DNA of 64,000 bases from Hermatobates lingyangjiaoensis (lineage: Eukaryota > Arthropoda > Insecta > Hemiptera > Hermatobatidae). Positions 55,008 to 64,000 of this stretch are shown one piece after another. The notes beneath the pieces are model-generated. The model did no database searches. It saw only the letters and a list, made by a program, of their open reading frames with translations, and was not told the origin of the DNA. Position 1 is the first letter of the stretch. Each line of letters opens with the position of its first letter. The position numbers and the translations under genes are program-made. The stretch spans positions 2,233,501 to 2,297,500 of the forward strand of contig JAPFBL010000008.1 in the NCBI GenBank assembly GCA_026182355.1, in the 5' to 3' direction.

Positions 55008-55302
55008 ATTATATATATATTATATATATATATATAGAAAATTGTCACAATAACACGTGATATAAATATTCAGGTAACTCACCACAAATTAAAGAAGTTA
55101 TAGAAGTTGAAGAAATTTTCAACAGTTATAGGGAAAAATACTGTCAATGATGCCAATCTTACTCCTTCTTTAAATCAAAATTCATAACCTGCTTACAACT
55201 TGTATTCACTTGCTCTCTGACGACGTGAAAACGAAAGACCTTAGAGCGACTATCTTCTTTAATTTGTGGTGAGTTACATGAATATATATATATATATATA
55301 TA
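55008..55302. mobile_element. PLE-like inverted pair between TA tracts
   Basis: TA tracts at 55008-55035 and 55281-55302 bound inverted arms of about 40 bp: TAACTCACCACAAATTAAAG (55075) and CTTTAATTTGTGGTGAGTTA (55258). The hammerhead motif sits just inside the right arm. Confidence 0.65.
55212..55247 (+). ncRNA. Hammerhead ribozyme motif, AGATCT-related, intact core
   Basis: GCTCT (55212-55216), CTGACGA (55217-55223), C, GT-GAAA-AC, GAAA (55233-55236), GACCTT, AGAGC. Helix I is a perfect 5 bp, using different bases from the AGTC/GACT of 27832. Helix II is only 2 bp, and helix III AGACCT has one change from AGATCT. Confidence 0.6.
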
Positions 55303-55304
55303 TG

Positions 55305-55348
<44 letters not shown>
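55305..55348. repeat. (GT)n microsatellite
   Basis: About 22 GT units directly after the TA tract, followed by a decayed GT/AT region to 55390. Confidence 0.95.
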
Positions 55349-55351
<3 letters not shown>

Positions 55352-55389
55352 TATGTGAGCGTTTGTGTGTATATGTGCTTATATGTGAT

Positions 55390-58300
55390 GAGACACAGAA
55401 TTTACAGTGTTTATCATTGATTTATATATTATATATAGTAACAAATTATATCAGGACTCAATCGGATTTCTATATTTATATCCCTAGTTCAATTGATATA
55501 CCCTACAAGAGCAAGAGTAAGTATTAACAGGAACAACTGTTTACACAACAGAATCATATAGCGTTCTCTAAGATTCATAAATCACTGAAAGTTTTGGTTT
55601 CAATAGAATAAAGAGACCTATTTTTTATTACACAATCGATAAGTCATTTGAATTTATAATGTTATAATTATAATACTAAAATTATATTATGTTGTGAACT
55701 ATAATAATATATCATGAATTATAATATTATATTACAATACTATAACTATATTATAAAATATTGTATACATAAATTCAAATGTATTTTAGAATAGTACAAA
55801 ATAAATCCAGTTTTCCAAGGGTTTTAAAGACATTTCCGAGTTTGAGTTGAACCTGGAAAACTAACTGAATCCTCTTTTAATTTGGTATTGCATATAATTC
55901 AAAAATCAATCAACAAAACTTTAAATTAGGGTTAAAACTCTTAAAATGTAATGATCTTTTTTTAGAAACTCAACAAATATAATGGATGTTAATTCATTTG
56001 ATCAATTACATTAAAGTTAGCTCGATTAGGTTTTTTAAAAAATATAATCATCTCTACGGGATTATTTTAGATTCGGTCTAATTTATATCATTATTCTCAT
56101 TGTTTATATGCAATAAAAAAGTGCTACTTTGTTCACATTTAATTCGAGTACTAGCGCTGTTTGACAAGCAATTTTATTGATTTATAAGTCTGATGTGAGT
56201 ATTATTTATGACTGCATTAAAAAAAAATTCATAAATATTGTTATACTTTCTTCTCTTAATTAAAAAAAATACCTAGGTTATTATTATAATAAAAATATGT
56301 TAAAGTTCCGTGCAAACATAAGAACTATGTCGAATGACTAATGATATGGTAAAACTATGAAATTTGAAAACGGGTTCTGCATTACACAACACTATTTTGG
56401 CACTCTTTAAAAGATTCCTCAGGAAGTGTATTTTAATGAAAAGCAGCAGAAATAATGTTGTTAATTCATAATTAAAGAATTCAAAGGAGCAAACTCTTGA
56501 CGACTTCAAAACCACATATCTACAGCCGTTCTTTCAACATTTCTTACAGGGGTAGGATATAAAGGACAGAAACAAGTATAGTGATGTGTTTTATATACTC
56601 ATTAAAATGAAAACACCTCATCAGGGTATATATGAATAAAGACATCATGGAAAGACATTTTACAATTTATTTTTTCTTCCATTTTGAATGGGTTGTTTGC
56701 ACTAATGAAATGTATTTTTTAGGAATCCACCCTTATTACTAAAAATGGGCACAGGCATTATAGTATATTGCCAATATATCTGAAGCAATAAACTTGATTT
56801 TGCATCTCTAACCTCTAACCACCTCTAACCAGATTATTGTAGTGAGAGATAAATTGAGGGATTATTAACTAGTTCTTCCTGCAGAAAACTTAATCAATCA
56901 GTTACATAGACATACTAAAATTTGGGAATACTCAACCCGTAACTTAACTATAGTGAAACACAATGTCAAACTCGTGACAATCAATTGAGTTTTGGTTTTA
57001 TTTTGATGTAACATCAAACTCTCTTGTAAACTATAATAAAACTCATAGATATCCAATTTAATGATTTCATCCGTTTTGTTTTGGCTATATATATTTTATC
57101 AGTTATTAAAACTTGATATCGTTGATCTAAAAAGGAACTGTTATGTTATTGTTATCATTCTTAAACTAAAGACTTTTATGATATAAAAGTAACAAGCTTC
57201 TTAAACACACCAACTTTATACTTGTCACAAGGATTTGTTAAAACAATCAATATGAAGTTTGATTACAACACATTTGTTAGATACCCATCCATCACACATT
57301 GAAGAATAAAAACATTTAATTAATTTCTTTTTTCCGTTTATATTTTAACAATTAAATCTTCTTATGTTTCAAATATACTATTGAAAAGATTATCCAATTT
57401 GTTATTAAACATTTAACTAGTAATTCCGTTTAAATAGATTTTGATAAAAATATGTCTAATTCAATTTAATCAAATCCAACAAGTACAGCAGTTTTTCTGT
57501 TATTCACAGTTAAGTTTTTAGTTTTTAGAGCTATGATGCCTTTTAAGATAACTGGAATTTTCAATTTTTTTTAACAGTACTCTAACTGTATACACAGTGT
57601 AGATAGATTTTTCTCATAAAATATCAGTTTTCTATAGTTTTATAGCGTAAAACTAAAAATAATTCTGAATTGACATGATATATCATATCATATTTTATCC
57701 ATTTAATCTATCATATTAAATGGATATTTTAAAATATGAATATAATATTTTATCTTTTTTTATCCCTGTAATTTTGACAAAATATTATTCAGGTTATTTT
57801 CAAATAAATTGCAATTGTTGGTATAATTTCATTATGATTGGTAAAACTGTGCATCCTTTATAGTTTACACATGAATTTAGAATCAATCATTAGTAAATAT
57901 GTTTATACTTTATTGACCGATATACCATTATGGTTGTTTAAAAATCATATGATTTTTGCCAGTTATTACTTCGGTCAGTAATGTTATAACAATCTCAAAT
58001 TTTCAAAACTTTTAGTTCAATAGTCTAGTTGAAACGTGACAGTCAGTAGATTAGGAGAAAGAAAGTCCTCTAAAATCTTATTTTAGCCAAGACGTAATTT
58101 CTCTATAATATAATATTTCAGAATCAATAGAGCACACCTACACTTGATCCATCACACAGTGTGATGTGTAGCCCGCTCACTTACTCATACATTCACCCAT
58201 TCACCCCATCATCAAAACCATTAAAAATTTCAAGATCCAATTTTCGTGATTGCTATACTTTACGCATAGCAAAATAGAAAGGACCTTAACATCAAACTTA

Positions 58301-58450
58301 TATCCTTTCTCAACAATGATGCTGATTACCTTATTAATTAAACCTATGTTATTTATTCTCCTAGAGTGTAGTGATAAAGAAAAAAAATAGAGTTGATAAT
58401 TCTACAGATATAAACGTTTTGAGGTTCTTGAACTCCATTGCTGACATTTT
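55390..58450. other. AT-rich noncoding
   Basis: No gene or clear element. AT content is very high. A minus-strand frame at 56300-56515 has no family resemblance. The A/C-rich segment 58140-58215 (CACTTGATCC, TCACCCATTCACCCCATC) is unclassified. Confidence 0.45.
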
Positions 58451-58454
58451 TTCT

Positions 58455-58870
58455 ACCATACCTGTATGTGAATGGATGGGTAGGTATATATCCAAAAGTT
58501 TATTACAGGCTACAAGTTACGCCATTTGATAGATCCAAATTCATATTTTACCTAAATATAGTTTTTACAATTCAAATGTTGTCTAATCTCATTGAAAAAT
58601 ATTATTTCATGGAAAAGTTATTGTTTTGGAAAAAAATGTGATTTTATATAATATTTTGTTCACCTCAACTTCTAAACTATGAGATTTATTTCAAATTACA
58701 TTGATGAAATGGGTGTTATGGTACATTTTATTTCATTCTTACTGCTAACAGTAGAACAATGAAATCTAATTACAATTAATAAGCCAAAAACTGTTCAGCA
58801 ACAAAATAATTTTTTTAAAAAAAAAGTTTACTGCAAATAGTTATATAACTCTAAATTATGAAAATTAAAC
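58455..58870 (+). repeat. Unclassified dispersed repeat, copy 3 (short)
   Basis: Starts GATGGGTAGGTATATATCCA (compare TATGGGTGGGTGAGTGTGTA at 7800), then AAAAGTTT, GGCTACAAG and CAAATTACATTGATGAAATG, GGTGTTATGGTAC, CTTACTGCTAAC. Truncated relative to copies 1 and 2. Confidence 0.5.
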
Positions 58871-59231
58871 TTAGTGTATAAACAAATGTATTTCTCGGAT
58901 TTGTTTGCATTGTCTTAGTGGTTTATAAATTTGTATAGTATTACCGTTGTTAAGTTTAGAATAAAAGTTTAGTAAACGTTTAAGTATCTTATCAACTTCG
59001 TTTTTGTTCAAAACTCAGTCAACTATTTCTATTAAAATGTTTTACATATCAATGTCTAAAATCGTAAGTTCTTTACATTTAAATACCTTCAGACATTTTA
59101 ATAATTCATTTTTATAGCATTAGAAACAAACTTTAGCATGCAATCTAATTTTACGATTGTATTATCATTATATATTTTAGCTGATTGGATTAAGAATTAT
59201 TTATTTATGGGTATTAAGGTTACAATATTTT

Positions 59232-59276
<45 letters not shown>

Positions 59277-61685
59277 ATATATATATATATATATATATAA
59301 GCTTAATACTAATGAAAAATTAATCTTAAATGGTTAAAAAATGCTCAAAAAACAAATAAAACAATCACACAGAATACGTTTACACACTTGCGGTCCTAGA
59401 TTTTCGATTTCTCATTAGGAGAACTTCTGTATTGGATTAAACTCGCTTAAACCAAGTAAACTGGGATATGAATCTATCATAATATATTTGTTACATGTAA
59501 CTAAACTGTAAATATATTTTTGAAATGAATACATTGATTGATAATTATAATCATACCTTTTTAATTTATCCCTGTGTGCTTGATAAAGAGTACTGCTATA
59601 TATTTTTTTTTCCTGTTTTGTTTCAACTGGTGTTGAGAAATGTGAATAAGTAATTTTTTTTCAAAGTTAAATATTAATCAATTCTACGCGGTTTTATATA
59701 AGGGTGAATGTGAGTCAGTGGGGCGAGGGGGTGGGAGAGAAAAATATAGATTGTTCAATGTATAAAGCATTGAAAAGAAAATCATGTTTAATTCAAAAGC
59801 TTATAAACTTACATGAAGCCGGCAACAATCACACTTGATTCCATCAGGAAAGCTCTATCGATTGGGCGCTTAGCATTCATTCTACCTGCCTCTTGTCTCC
59901 TGCATAATTTATGCACATTTTTTTAGCCGAATCATCATCGTTATGTTTACAAAAAAATTTGATATTTTCTAAGCACTAAATAAGAATTTAAGAAATATAG
60001 GTCATAACTACATATAGGTGTACAAGTATTCAGTCAGTATAGTTTGTTTGTTTATTTTGTATTAAGTATTTATTATATGGCGTAAGTAACTTAGCGTCAA
60101 TATTAAGTCAAACAGAAAACGACAATGTAAGTGAAAATGTTTAGAATGAGAATAATTAACCGTTGCTATTCTGATTATAGAAAATTGATTATATTCATTA
60201 ACAAAGATCTACGAATTAGAAAAGAAACCACTGGCATAAGTCACTCTATAAAGCGTACTATTACATCTCTACCTGTGTTGTCATTACTGTGGCTTTTTGT
60301 CAAGAAATACTAACTACAATAATAATAATAATAATTAATATAGCATTCTATTTTTGTTTATAATACTAGCAGACTTGTTCTGTCAGTGCAGTAATTGTAC
60401 AATTAAGCTAAATATCAAGTAAATTAATATTTGTTACAAGTAATCATTCAATATTCTTTTTTAATTTTATTTCTTAAAGTCACAACAATGTAATAACTAA
60501 TAAAAATTAATATAAATCATACTTATAGATAATAAGTTATGTAATAGTTTATTGTTATATGCCTATAACAAAAATCATCAAATAATATTATTTATGTGAT
60601 TTAAAGTAAAACATTAATTTTGAAATACTCTAATACAAATGATTTCGCTTCCGAATTTTATTTGAAACATTTTTCTATAGCGTCATTTAAACCTTCAATA
60701 TCTTGAAAAGCAGGAAAACATAAAAATATGAGGTTGACTCCTGCTTTTTATTTATATTTTGATGTCAATAGTGACACGAGTATTGTCATTGATCGCTTTA
60801 TACATTTTTATTTTTAATCTAAAAATGTTTGATTTTTTTTGCTCTGTTATTTTCCTACACTATAGTAAGTTTTAAAAATTAGTCTTTTCCAGATGCATGC
60901 AATTAAACTATTTGAAAACAACCTTTTATTTAAAAAAAACGAATCGAATTATAATGATTGTTTGACTATTTAATTTGATTGTTTAATGATAACAAATACT
61001 GGCATATTTAAAATTTTAAAATATTTTACTTTAAAAAGTGATAACACATCTAGAAGGGTGCTTCTAGATTTATACATTCGAATAGGGGTAAATACTTCAG
61101 AGATAAATATGTAGAGGTGAATAGTGGCTGAGTTTCCAACTATTGGTTTGAAAGTGTGTATGGTATTTTAGACGGTCATTGTTTTAGAGATAGACCCCAT
61201 AACCATATATATTCCAAAACTACATGAGCCAGGCTGCTTGGAAATATATGTATAATTTGCGTATTGTATGTTTGCATAGTGGTGCAATCACCCATATCCT
61301 CTTTTATAACAATTCCCATTTTTGGTACTATTTTACATTAAATTAACGGCTGTACTCCCAATGTGTGCGCTACTAACAAAAGAATAAGTTTTACTAAGTC
61401 TATTATGCATATATGAAAAACTATATCAATTCTAAGCATAAATCTGAACAGGTTATACTCGTCATGACTTTTACTATATTATTTATGTAAAAACACTTTT
61501 CATATAAATTTGGACAAGATACCAGATATAAAATCTAAAAACAAAATCTACTAGAAAACTACCCATGACTTGTGTTTACTAATTTAAAAACTAACAACCG
61601 CCATTTCTTTGCATGTGTCAACAAATATTAACAATAACAACAAACATTAATTAAACAGTTTTTTTCTGATTATAATATAAATCTG
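58871..61685. other. AT-rich noncoding; TA array at 59237-59299
   Basis: TA/TATTA array at 59237-59299. About 90 bp after it, at 59390-59425, the minus strand has CTAATGA, GAAATC, GAAAATC, perhaps a decayed hammerhead. A single-copy patch lies at 59810-59925. No gene is supported; the frame at 60131-60313 has no family. Confidence 0.4.
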
Positions 61686-61689
61686 TTAT

Positions 61690-61858
61690 GTCAGGTTGTA
61701 GTGTCCATCCCATGAAAGAACACGTATAGGTAGAACATTGACAATTTCTTATAACACAGAATTCTCATTCAACATTGGAAGTCCTAAAGTTTGTCTAATT
61801 CAAGTGTTGAGTAGAGATCTTTAACGATTACCTGACATCGTACCGCAATTACATTACT
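61690..61858 (-). mobile_element. SINE body and tail
   Basis: Reverse complement of the SINE tail: CCCATGAAAGAACACGTATA, GGTAGAACATTGACAATT, AAGTCCTAAAGTTTG and AACGATTACCTGACATCGTA parallel 10763-10960 and 11555-11745. A (TA)n run follows at 61876. Confidence 0.5.
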
Positions 61859-61867
61859 AATAATCTA

Positions 61868-61905
<38 letters not shown>

Positions 61906-61948
61906 AATTCAAAACGAAGGAAACACACATAAAGACACAGACATAACT

Positions 61949-61986
61949 CACATCGATATTTCGACCATCGTCGTCATCAGGAGGTG
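61949..61986 (-). ncRNA. Hammerhead ribozyme motif, ATAT group
   Basis: Minus strand: CACCTC, CTGATGA (61974-61980), C, GAC-GATG-GTC, GAAATATC, GATGTG. All core bases are present and helix I pairs 5 of 6. Confidence 0.65.
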
Positions 61987-62075
61987 TGAAGAGCGAAGAG
62001 TCCTGCAGGAAGGCAAGGTGGCGACTCAAGGAAGGAGTCGCCACCTAGTCTTCCTGCAGGACTCTTCGCTCTTCA

Positions 62076-62113
62076 CACCTCCTGATGACGACGATGGTCG
62101 AAATATCGATGTG
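62076..62113 (+). ncRNA. Hammerhead ribozyme motif, ATAT group
   Basis: Mirror copy of 61949-61986: CACCTC, CTGATGA (62082-62088), C, GAC-GATG-GTC, GAAATATC (62100-62107), GATGTG. Both members of the palindrome keep the same structure. Confidence 0.65.
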
Positions 62114-62219
62114 AGTTATGTCTGTGTCTTTATGTGTGTTTCCTTCGTTTTGAATTTATTTTATTTAAAAAAGTCCGCTAGACCGTTTCTTTTAATTGTG
62201 ATATATATATATATATTTA

Positions 62220-62350
62220 TCTTTATCGATATTTGGTCCAGAAGCTAAAAAATCTCAAAAAAAAACATTCAAGTTAAAGTTTGGTTTATATTTTCAGATA
62301 CCTTCAGGGCTGCATCGAAACAAAATTCATTACAATGTCATGAAAAAGTA
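62220..62350 (-). mobile_element. PLE terminal fragment, decayed
   Basis: CGATATTTGGTCCAGAAGCT, TTCAAGTTAAAGTTTGG, ACCTTCAGGGCTGCATCGAA and ATTACAATGTCATGAAAA follow the order of 10075-10210. The minus-strand core is CTGAAGG with AACCAAAC in place of the GAAAC end, so inactive. It starts right after a TA tract. Confidence 0.5.
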
Positions 62351-62564
62351 AGTTAAGTTATTCATATGGATATACATTATAACTTCGGTAATTATCATTT
62401 GATGGAAACAATAATGCATATCTGCACAAATAATGTAAGTTACTGTAAGTAATTTTGTATTGATATATCCCTAAAGTATCAATTATTTTACTTTCAAATT
62501 ACTTCAACCAAAAATATATATGCAGTAAAATCACGATTAAAGATGGGATGCAATCAATGAAGTC

Positions 62565-62735
62565 CAAATCCAAGAAAAAATAATAACAAACGAAATCAAT
62601 GATTGCTTTAGGGTGCAGATATTACCCCGAGAGAGTAAAACGGTCACTTTACGAGCATTCGTGGAGGCACATATCTGATTTTTGAATGTGCGTTGTAAAT
62701 TAGGTCTAAACTTAAAAACATAGGGCTGTTTCAAT
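62565..62735 (+). pseudogene. PLE endonuclease, C-terminal fragment
   Basis: The plus-strand frame reads NEINDCFRVQILPRESKTV, then TLRAFVEAHI, a stop, and, after about ten residues, LGLNLKT. NDCFRVQIL and TLRA..EA.I and GLNL match the C-terminal half of the fragment at 35458-35820. The GIY-YIG core itself is not visible upstream. A 3' UTR follows, with a hammerhead-like motif at 62989 and (TA)n at 63108. Confidence 0.6.
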
Positions 62736-63104
62736 TGTTACAGATTTTATTTATTTATATTATTTTACTTTTTACTATTTTGCTCTTATTTTCCTCTTAA
62801 TATTCTTCAATATTATTTTTTAAGTTTTTATTATTTATATCTCTTCATTTTCATTTTCTATTTCTTAACTAGTCGCTTATTCCTAGTTTATTTTTCACAC
62901 TTGACTTGAACCGGACACGCGTGTGACAACACTGTTGGTTTCCAACCAATACTTCGCAAGTGCGCTTGGTGTCCCTATTTCAACTCTCCTGATGACGGTT
63001 CAACCAAAAATTAGAGGCAGTAAATGTGTTTGTATCTTTGTTCTCTGTCTTTGGTTTACTGTGAAACGTTTGTTGTTCTTTTTGGATTGCTTTCCTGTAT
63101 ACAT

Positions 63105-63107
<3 letters not shown>
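62736..63107 (+). mobile_element. PLE 3' untranslated region
   Basis: Same layout as after 35820: a T-rich tract, a GC-richer segment (ACACGCGTGTGACAACACTG, 62917-62936), a hammerhead-like motif, a TTTGTTCTCTGTCTTTGG-type tail, then (TA)n. Confidence 0.5.
62985..63020 (+). ncRNA. Hammerhead-like motif, G12 lost
   Basis: CTCTC, CTGATGA (62989-62995), C, GGTTCAACC (short hairpin), AAAA, ATT, AGAGG. Core intact except A in place of the first G of GAAA. Helix I GAG/CTC only with a one-base shift. Confidence 0.4.

Positions 63108-63135
<28 letters not shown>
63108..63135. repeat. (TA)n microsatellite
   Basis: Pure TA run terminating the PLE 3' region. Confidence 0.95.
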
Positions 63136-63138
<3 letters not shown>

Positions 63139-64000
63139 CAATATATATGTAAACTTTTTAGATCAAGTCTAATCCGAAACCTCCTTTATTACACGCAAAA
63201 TATAAGAAAATATTGTTGGTATCAGAATTGATATCGAAATAAATTAATGTATCATATTAAATATGATGATATTGCGTGTTACTGCGGAAATCTGGCGTGT
63301 TACTGCTAGGTGTGAGTGAAGCTATAAAGTGCGTATAGATTTGGAATCTGCTTGCGCACTTTCTAACACGGCTTACTTACGGAGTGATAAATTGTTTAGT
63401 TTCATCAATTCTTTGGTTTCACTCAATCTAAAGAAGTGAAGAGCTCTGTTTGGCTGAGTGGCGAAGCATGTGAGGGCTGTCCAGTCATCGTGAAGGCAGG
63501 CAGTCATTGCGGTTTGCGGCTGCCCACCCCTTTGCACTTTAACAGGCTCTCCCCAGCTCAACTCACTTTCTTGTTAGCTCAATCAATTTACGCACCGCTG
63601 CCTGTACTCCATCTTCCGAGGGGAAAAAAAGGAAAGTCGATTATATGACTCTCCTAGCTGACTCTCTCCGACTGGACAACCAAACACTTCATATGGCTTC
63701 CACTTCGAGTCATAGCGGTCTATCATTACAGCGCTCAATACTACGTCATTAGCCAATCCATAAAACACGTAAACAATACCGACTTTCAAATTATAACTTA
63801 TTCATTCCCATGAAACTTGAAATTAGGTACATTAAACAACTTACACAAGTCTTCTTCGGTTAACTGCACCCATGGTAAAACGAAATAAATGACAAAATCT
63901 CAAACAGCAAAAGATTGACAAAAAAAATACAGTAAGTTATAGATCTTTGCTTTCACTTTTATATACCTATTCTTTTACCTTGTTCTATTTAACTTCGTTA
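63136..64000. other. Noncoding; GC-richer single-copy region 63290-63760
   Basis: 63290-63760 is balanced in composition, without repeat signature, and open in several frames on both strands (63373-63561 minus, 63436-63648 plus, 63583-63789 minus). It contains TACGTCATTAGCCAATCC (CRE-half plus CCAAT-like) at about 63742-63759. This could be a promoter and first exon of a gene, most likely extending outside the window, but no protein is recognised. Confidence 0.3.

Larger units (their letters stand above)
61876..62216. mobile_element. PLE terminal modules, ~260-bp near-perfect palindrome between TA tracts
   Basis: TA at 61876-61901, left arm 61903-62029 (minus), right arm about 62031-62165 (plus), then GTCCGCTAGACCGTTTC (the terminal hairpin sequence, inverted), TTTTAATTGTG and TA at 62201-62216. 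The loop is only a few bases (around CAAGGAAGG). Both arms carry GAAGAGCGAAGAGTCCTGCA and a hammerhead motif. The best preserved palindrome of this type. Confidence 0.8.

Noticed and set aside
56600..56650. CTGATGAGG string (minus strand, about 56615) as a hammerhead
   Set aside because: No helix II or GAAA follows; a chance core match in AT-rich DNA.
1..64000. CRISPR array, operons, prokaryotic or phage genes
   Set aside because: No direct-repeat/spacer structure; no ribosome-binding-site-led gene series. Content is eukaryotic transposon debris and microsatellites.

Overview
This window looks like intergenic or intronic DNA from a large, AT-rich invertebrate genome. Coding density is very low, and there are many (TA)n, (GT/CA)n and (ATT)n microsatellites. 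All recognisable coding sequence comes from broken eukaryotic transposable elements. The only sizeable LINE coding piece is R1-like, a group best known from arthropods, so an arthropod is my best guess, held weakly. No complete host gene is visible. Two minus-strand open stretches (32647-32918 and 38602-38857) could be isolated exons or gene-derived pieces, but I cannot name them.

The dominant content is debris of Penelope-like elements (PLEs). N-terminal coding pieces sharing a motif of the type KxVNAxxAVxFNxTCLKExLLPxYTN lie near 5336, 21804, 34391, 36860, 43672 and 45939, with several inverted partners. C-terminal GIY-YIG endonuclease pieces lie at 23880-24190, 24980-25512, 35458-35820, 41925-42012 and 62565-62735. 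Around these sit more than twenty short motifs with the hammerhead ribozyme core (CTGANGA, helix II, GAAA, short helix III, helix I). At least four groups can be told apart by a self-complementary helix III (ATAT, ACGT, AGCT or AGATCT). One group lies downstream of an endonuclease fragment and another lies about 100 nt upstream of the N-terminal ATG, which ties the motifs to the PLEs.

Many PLE pieces form inverted (head-to-head) pairs, and nearly all of them abut (TA)n arrays. Examples are 21148-21694, 33893-34575, 46053-46394 and 61876-62216. One palindrome contains in its loop a perfect 125-bp copy of sequence found 544 bp upstream, and another (35320-35461) is a 142-bp near-perfect palindrome joined directly to an endonuclease fragment.

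Other elements are a 5'-truncated R1-like LINE (13574-14488) with a second 3'-end copy at 29541-29710, a Helitron helicase fragment with a plausible CTAG-T 3' terminus (44634-45395, minus strand), a diverged tRNA-derived SINE family (about ten copies), and an unclassified dispersed repeat in three copies (7795, 22015, 58455). GC-richer single-copy stretches (12040-12330, 12700-12840, 28180-28450, 34850-35060, 40030-40300, 47170-47560, 63420-63760) are the best places to look for host regulatory or exonic sequence. All calls come from reading the sequence; none was checked by database search.
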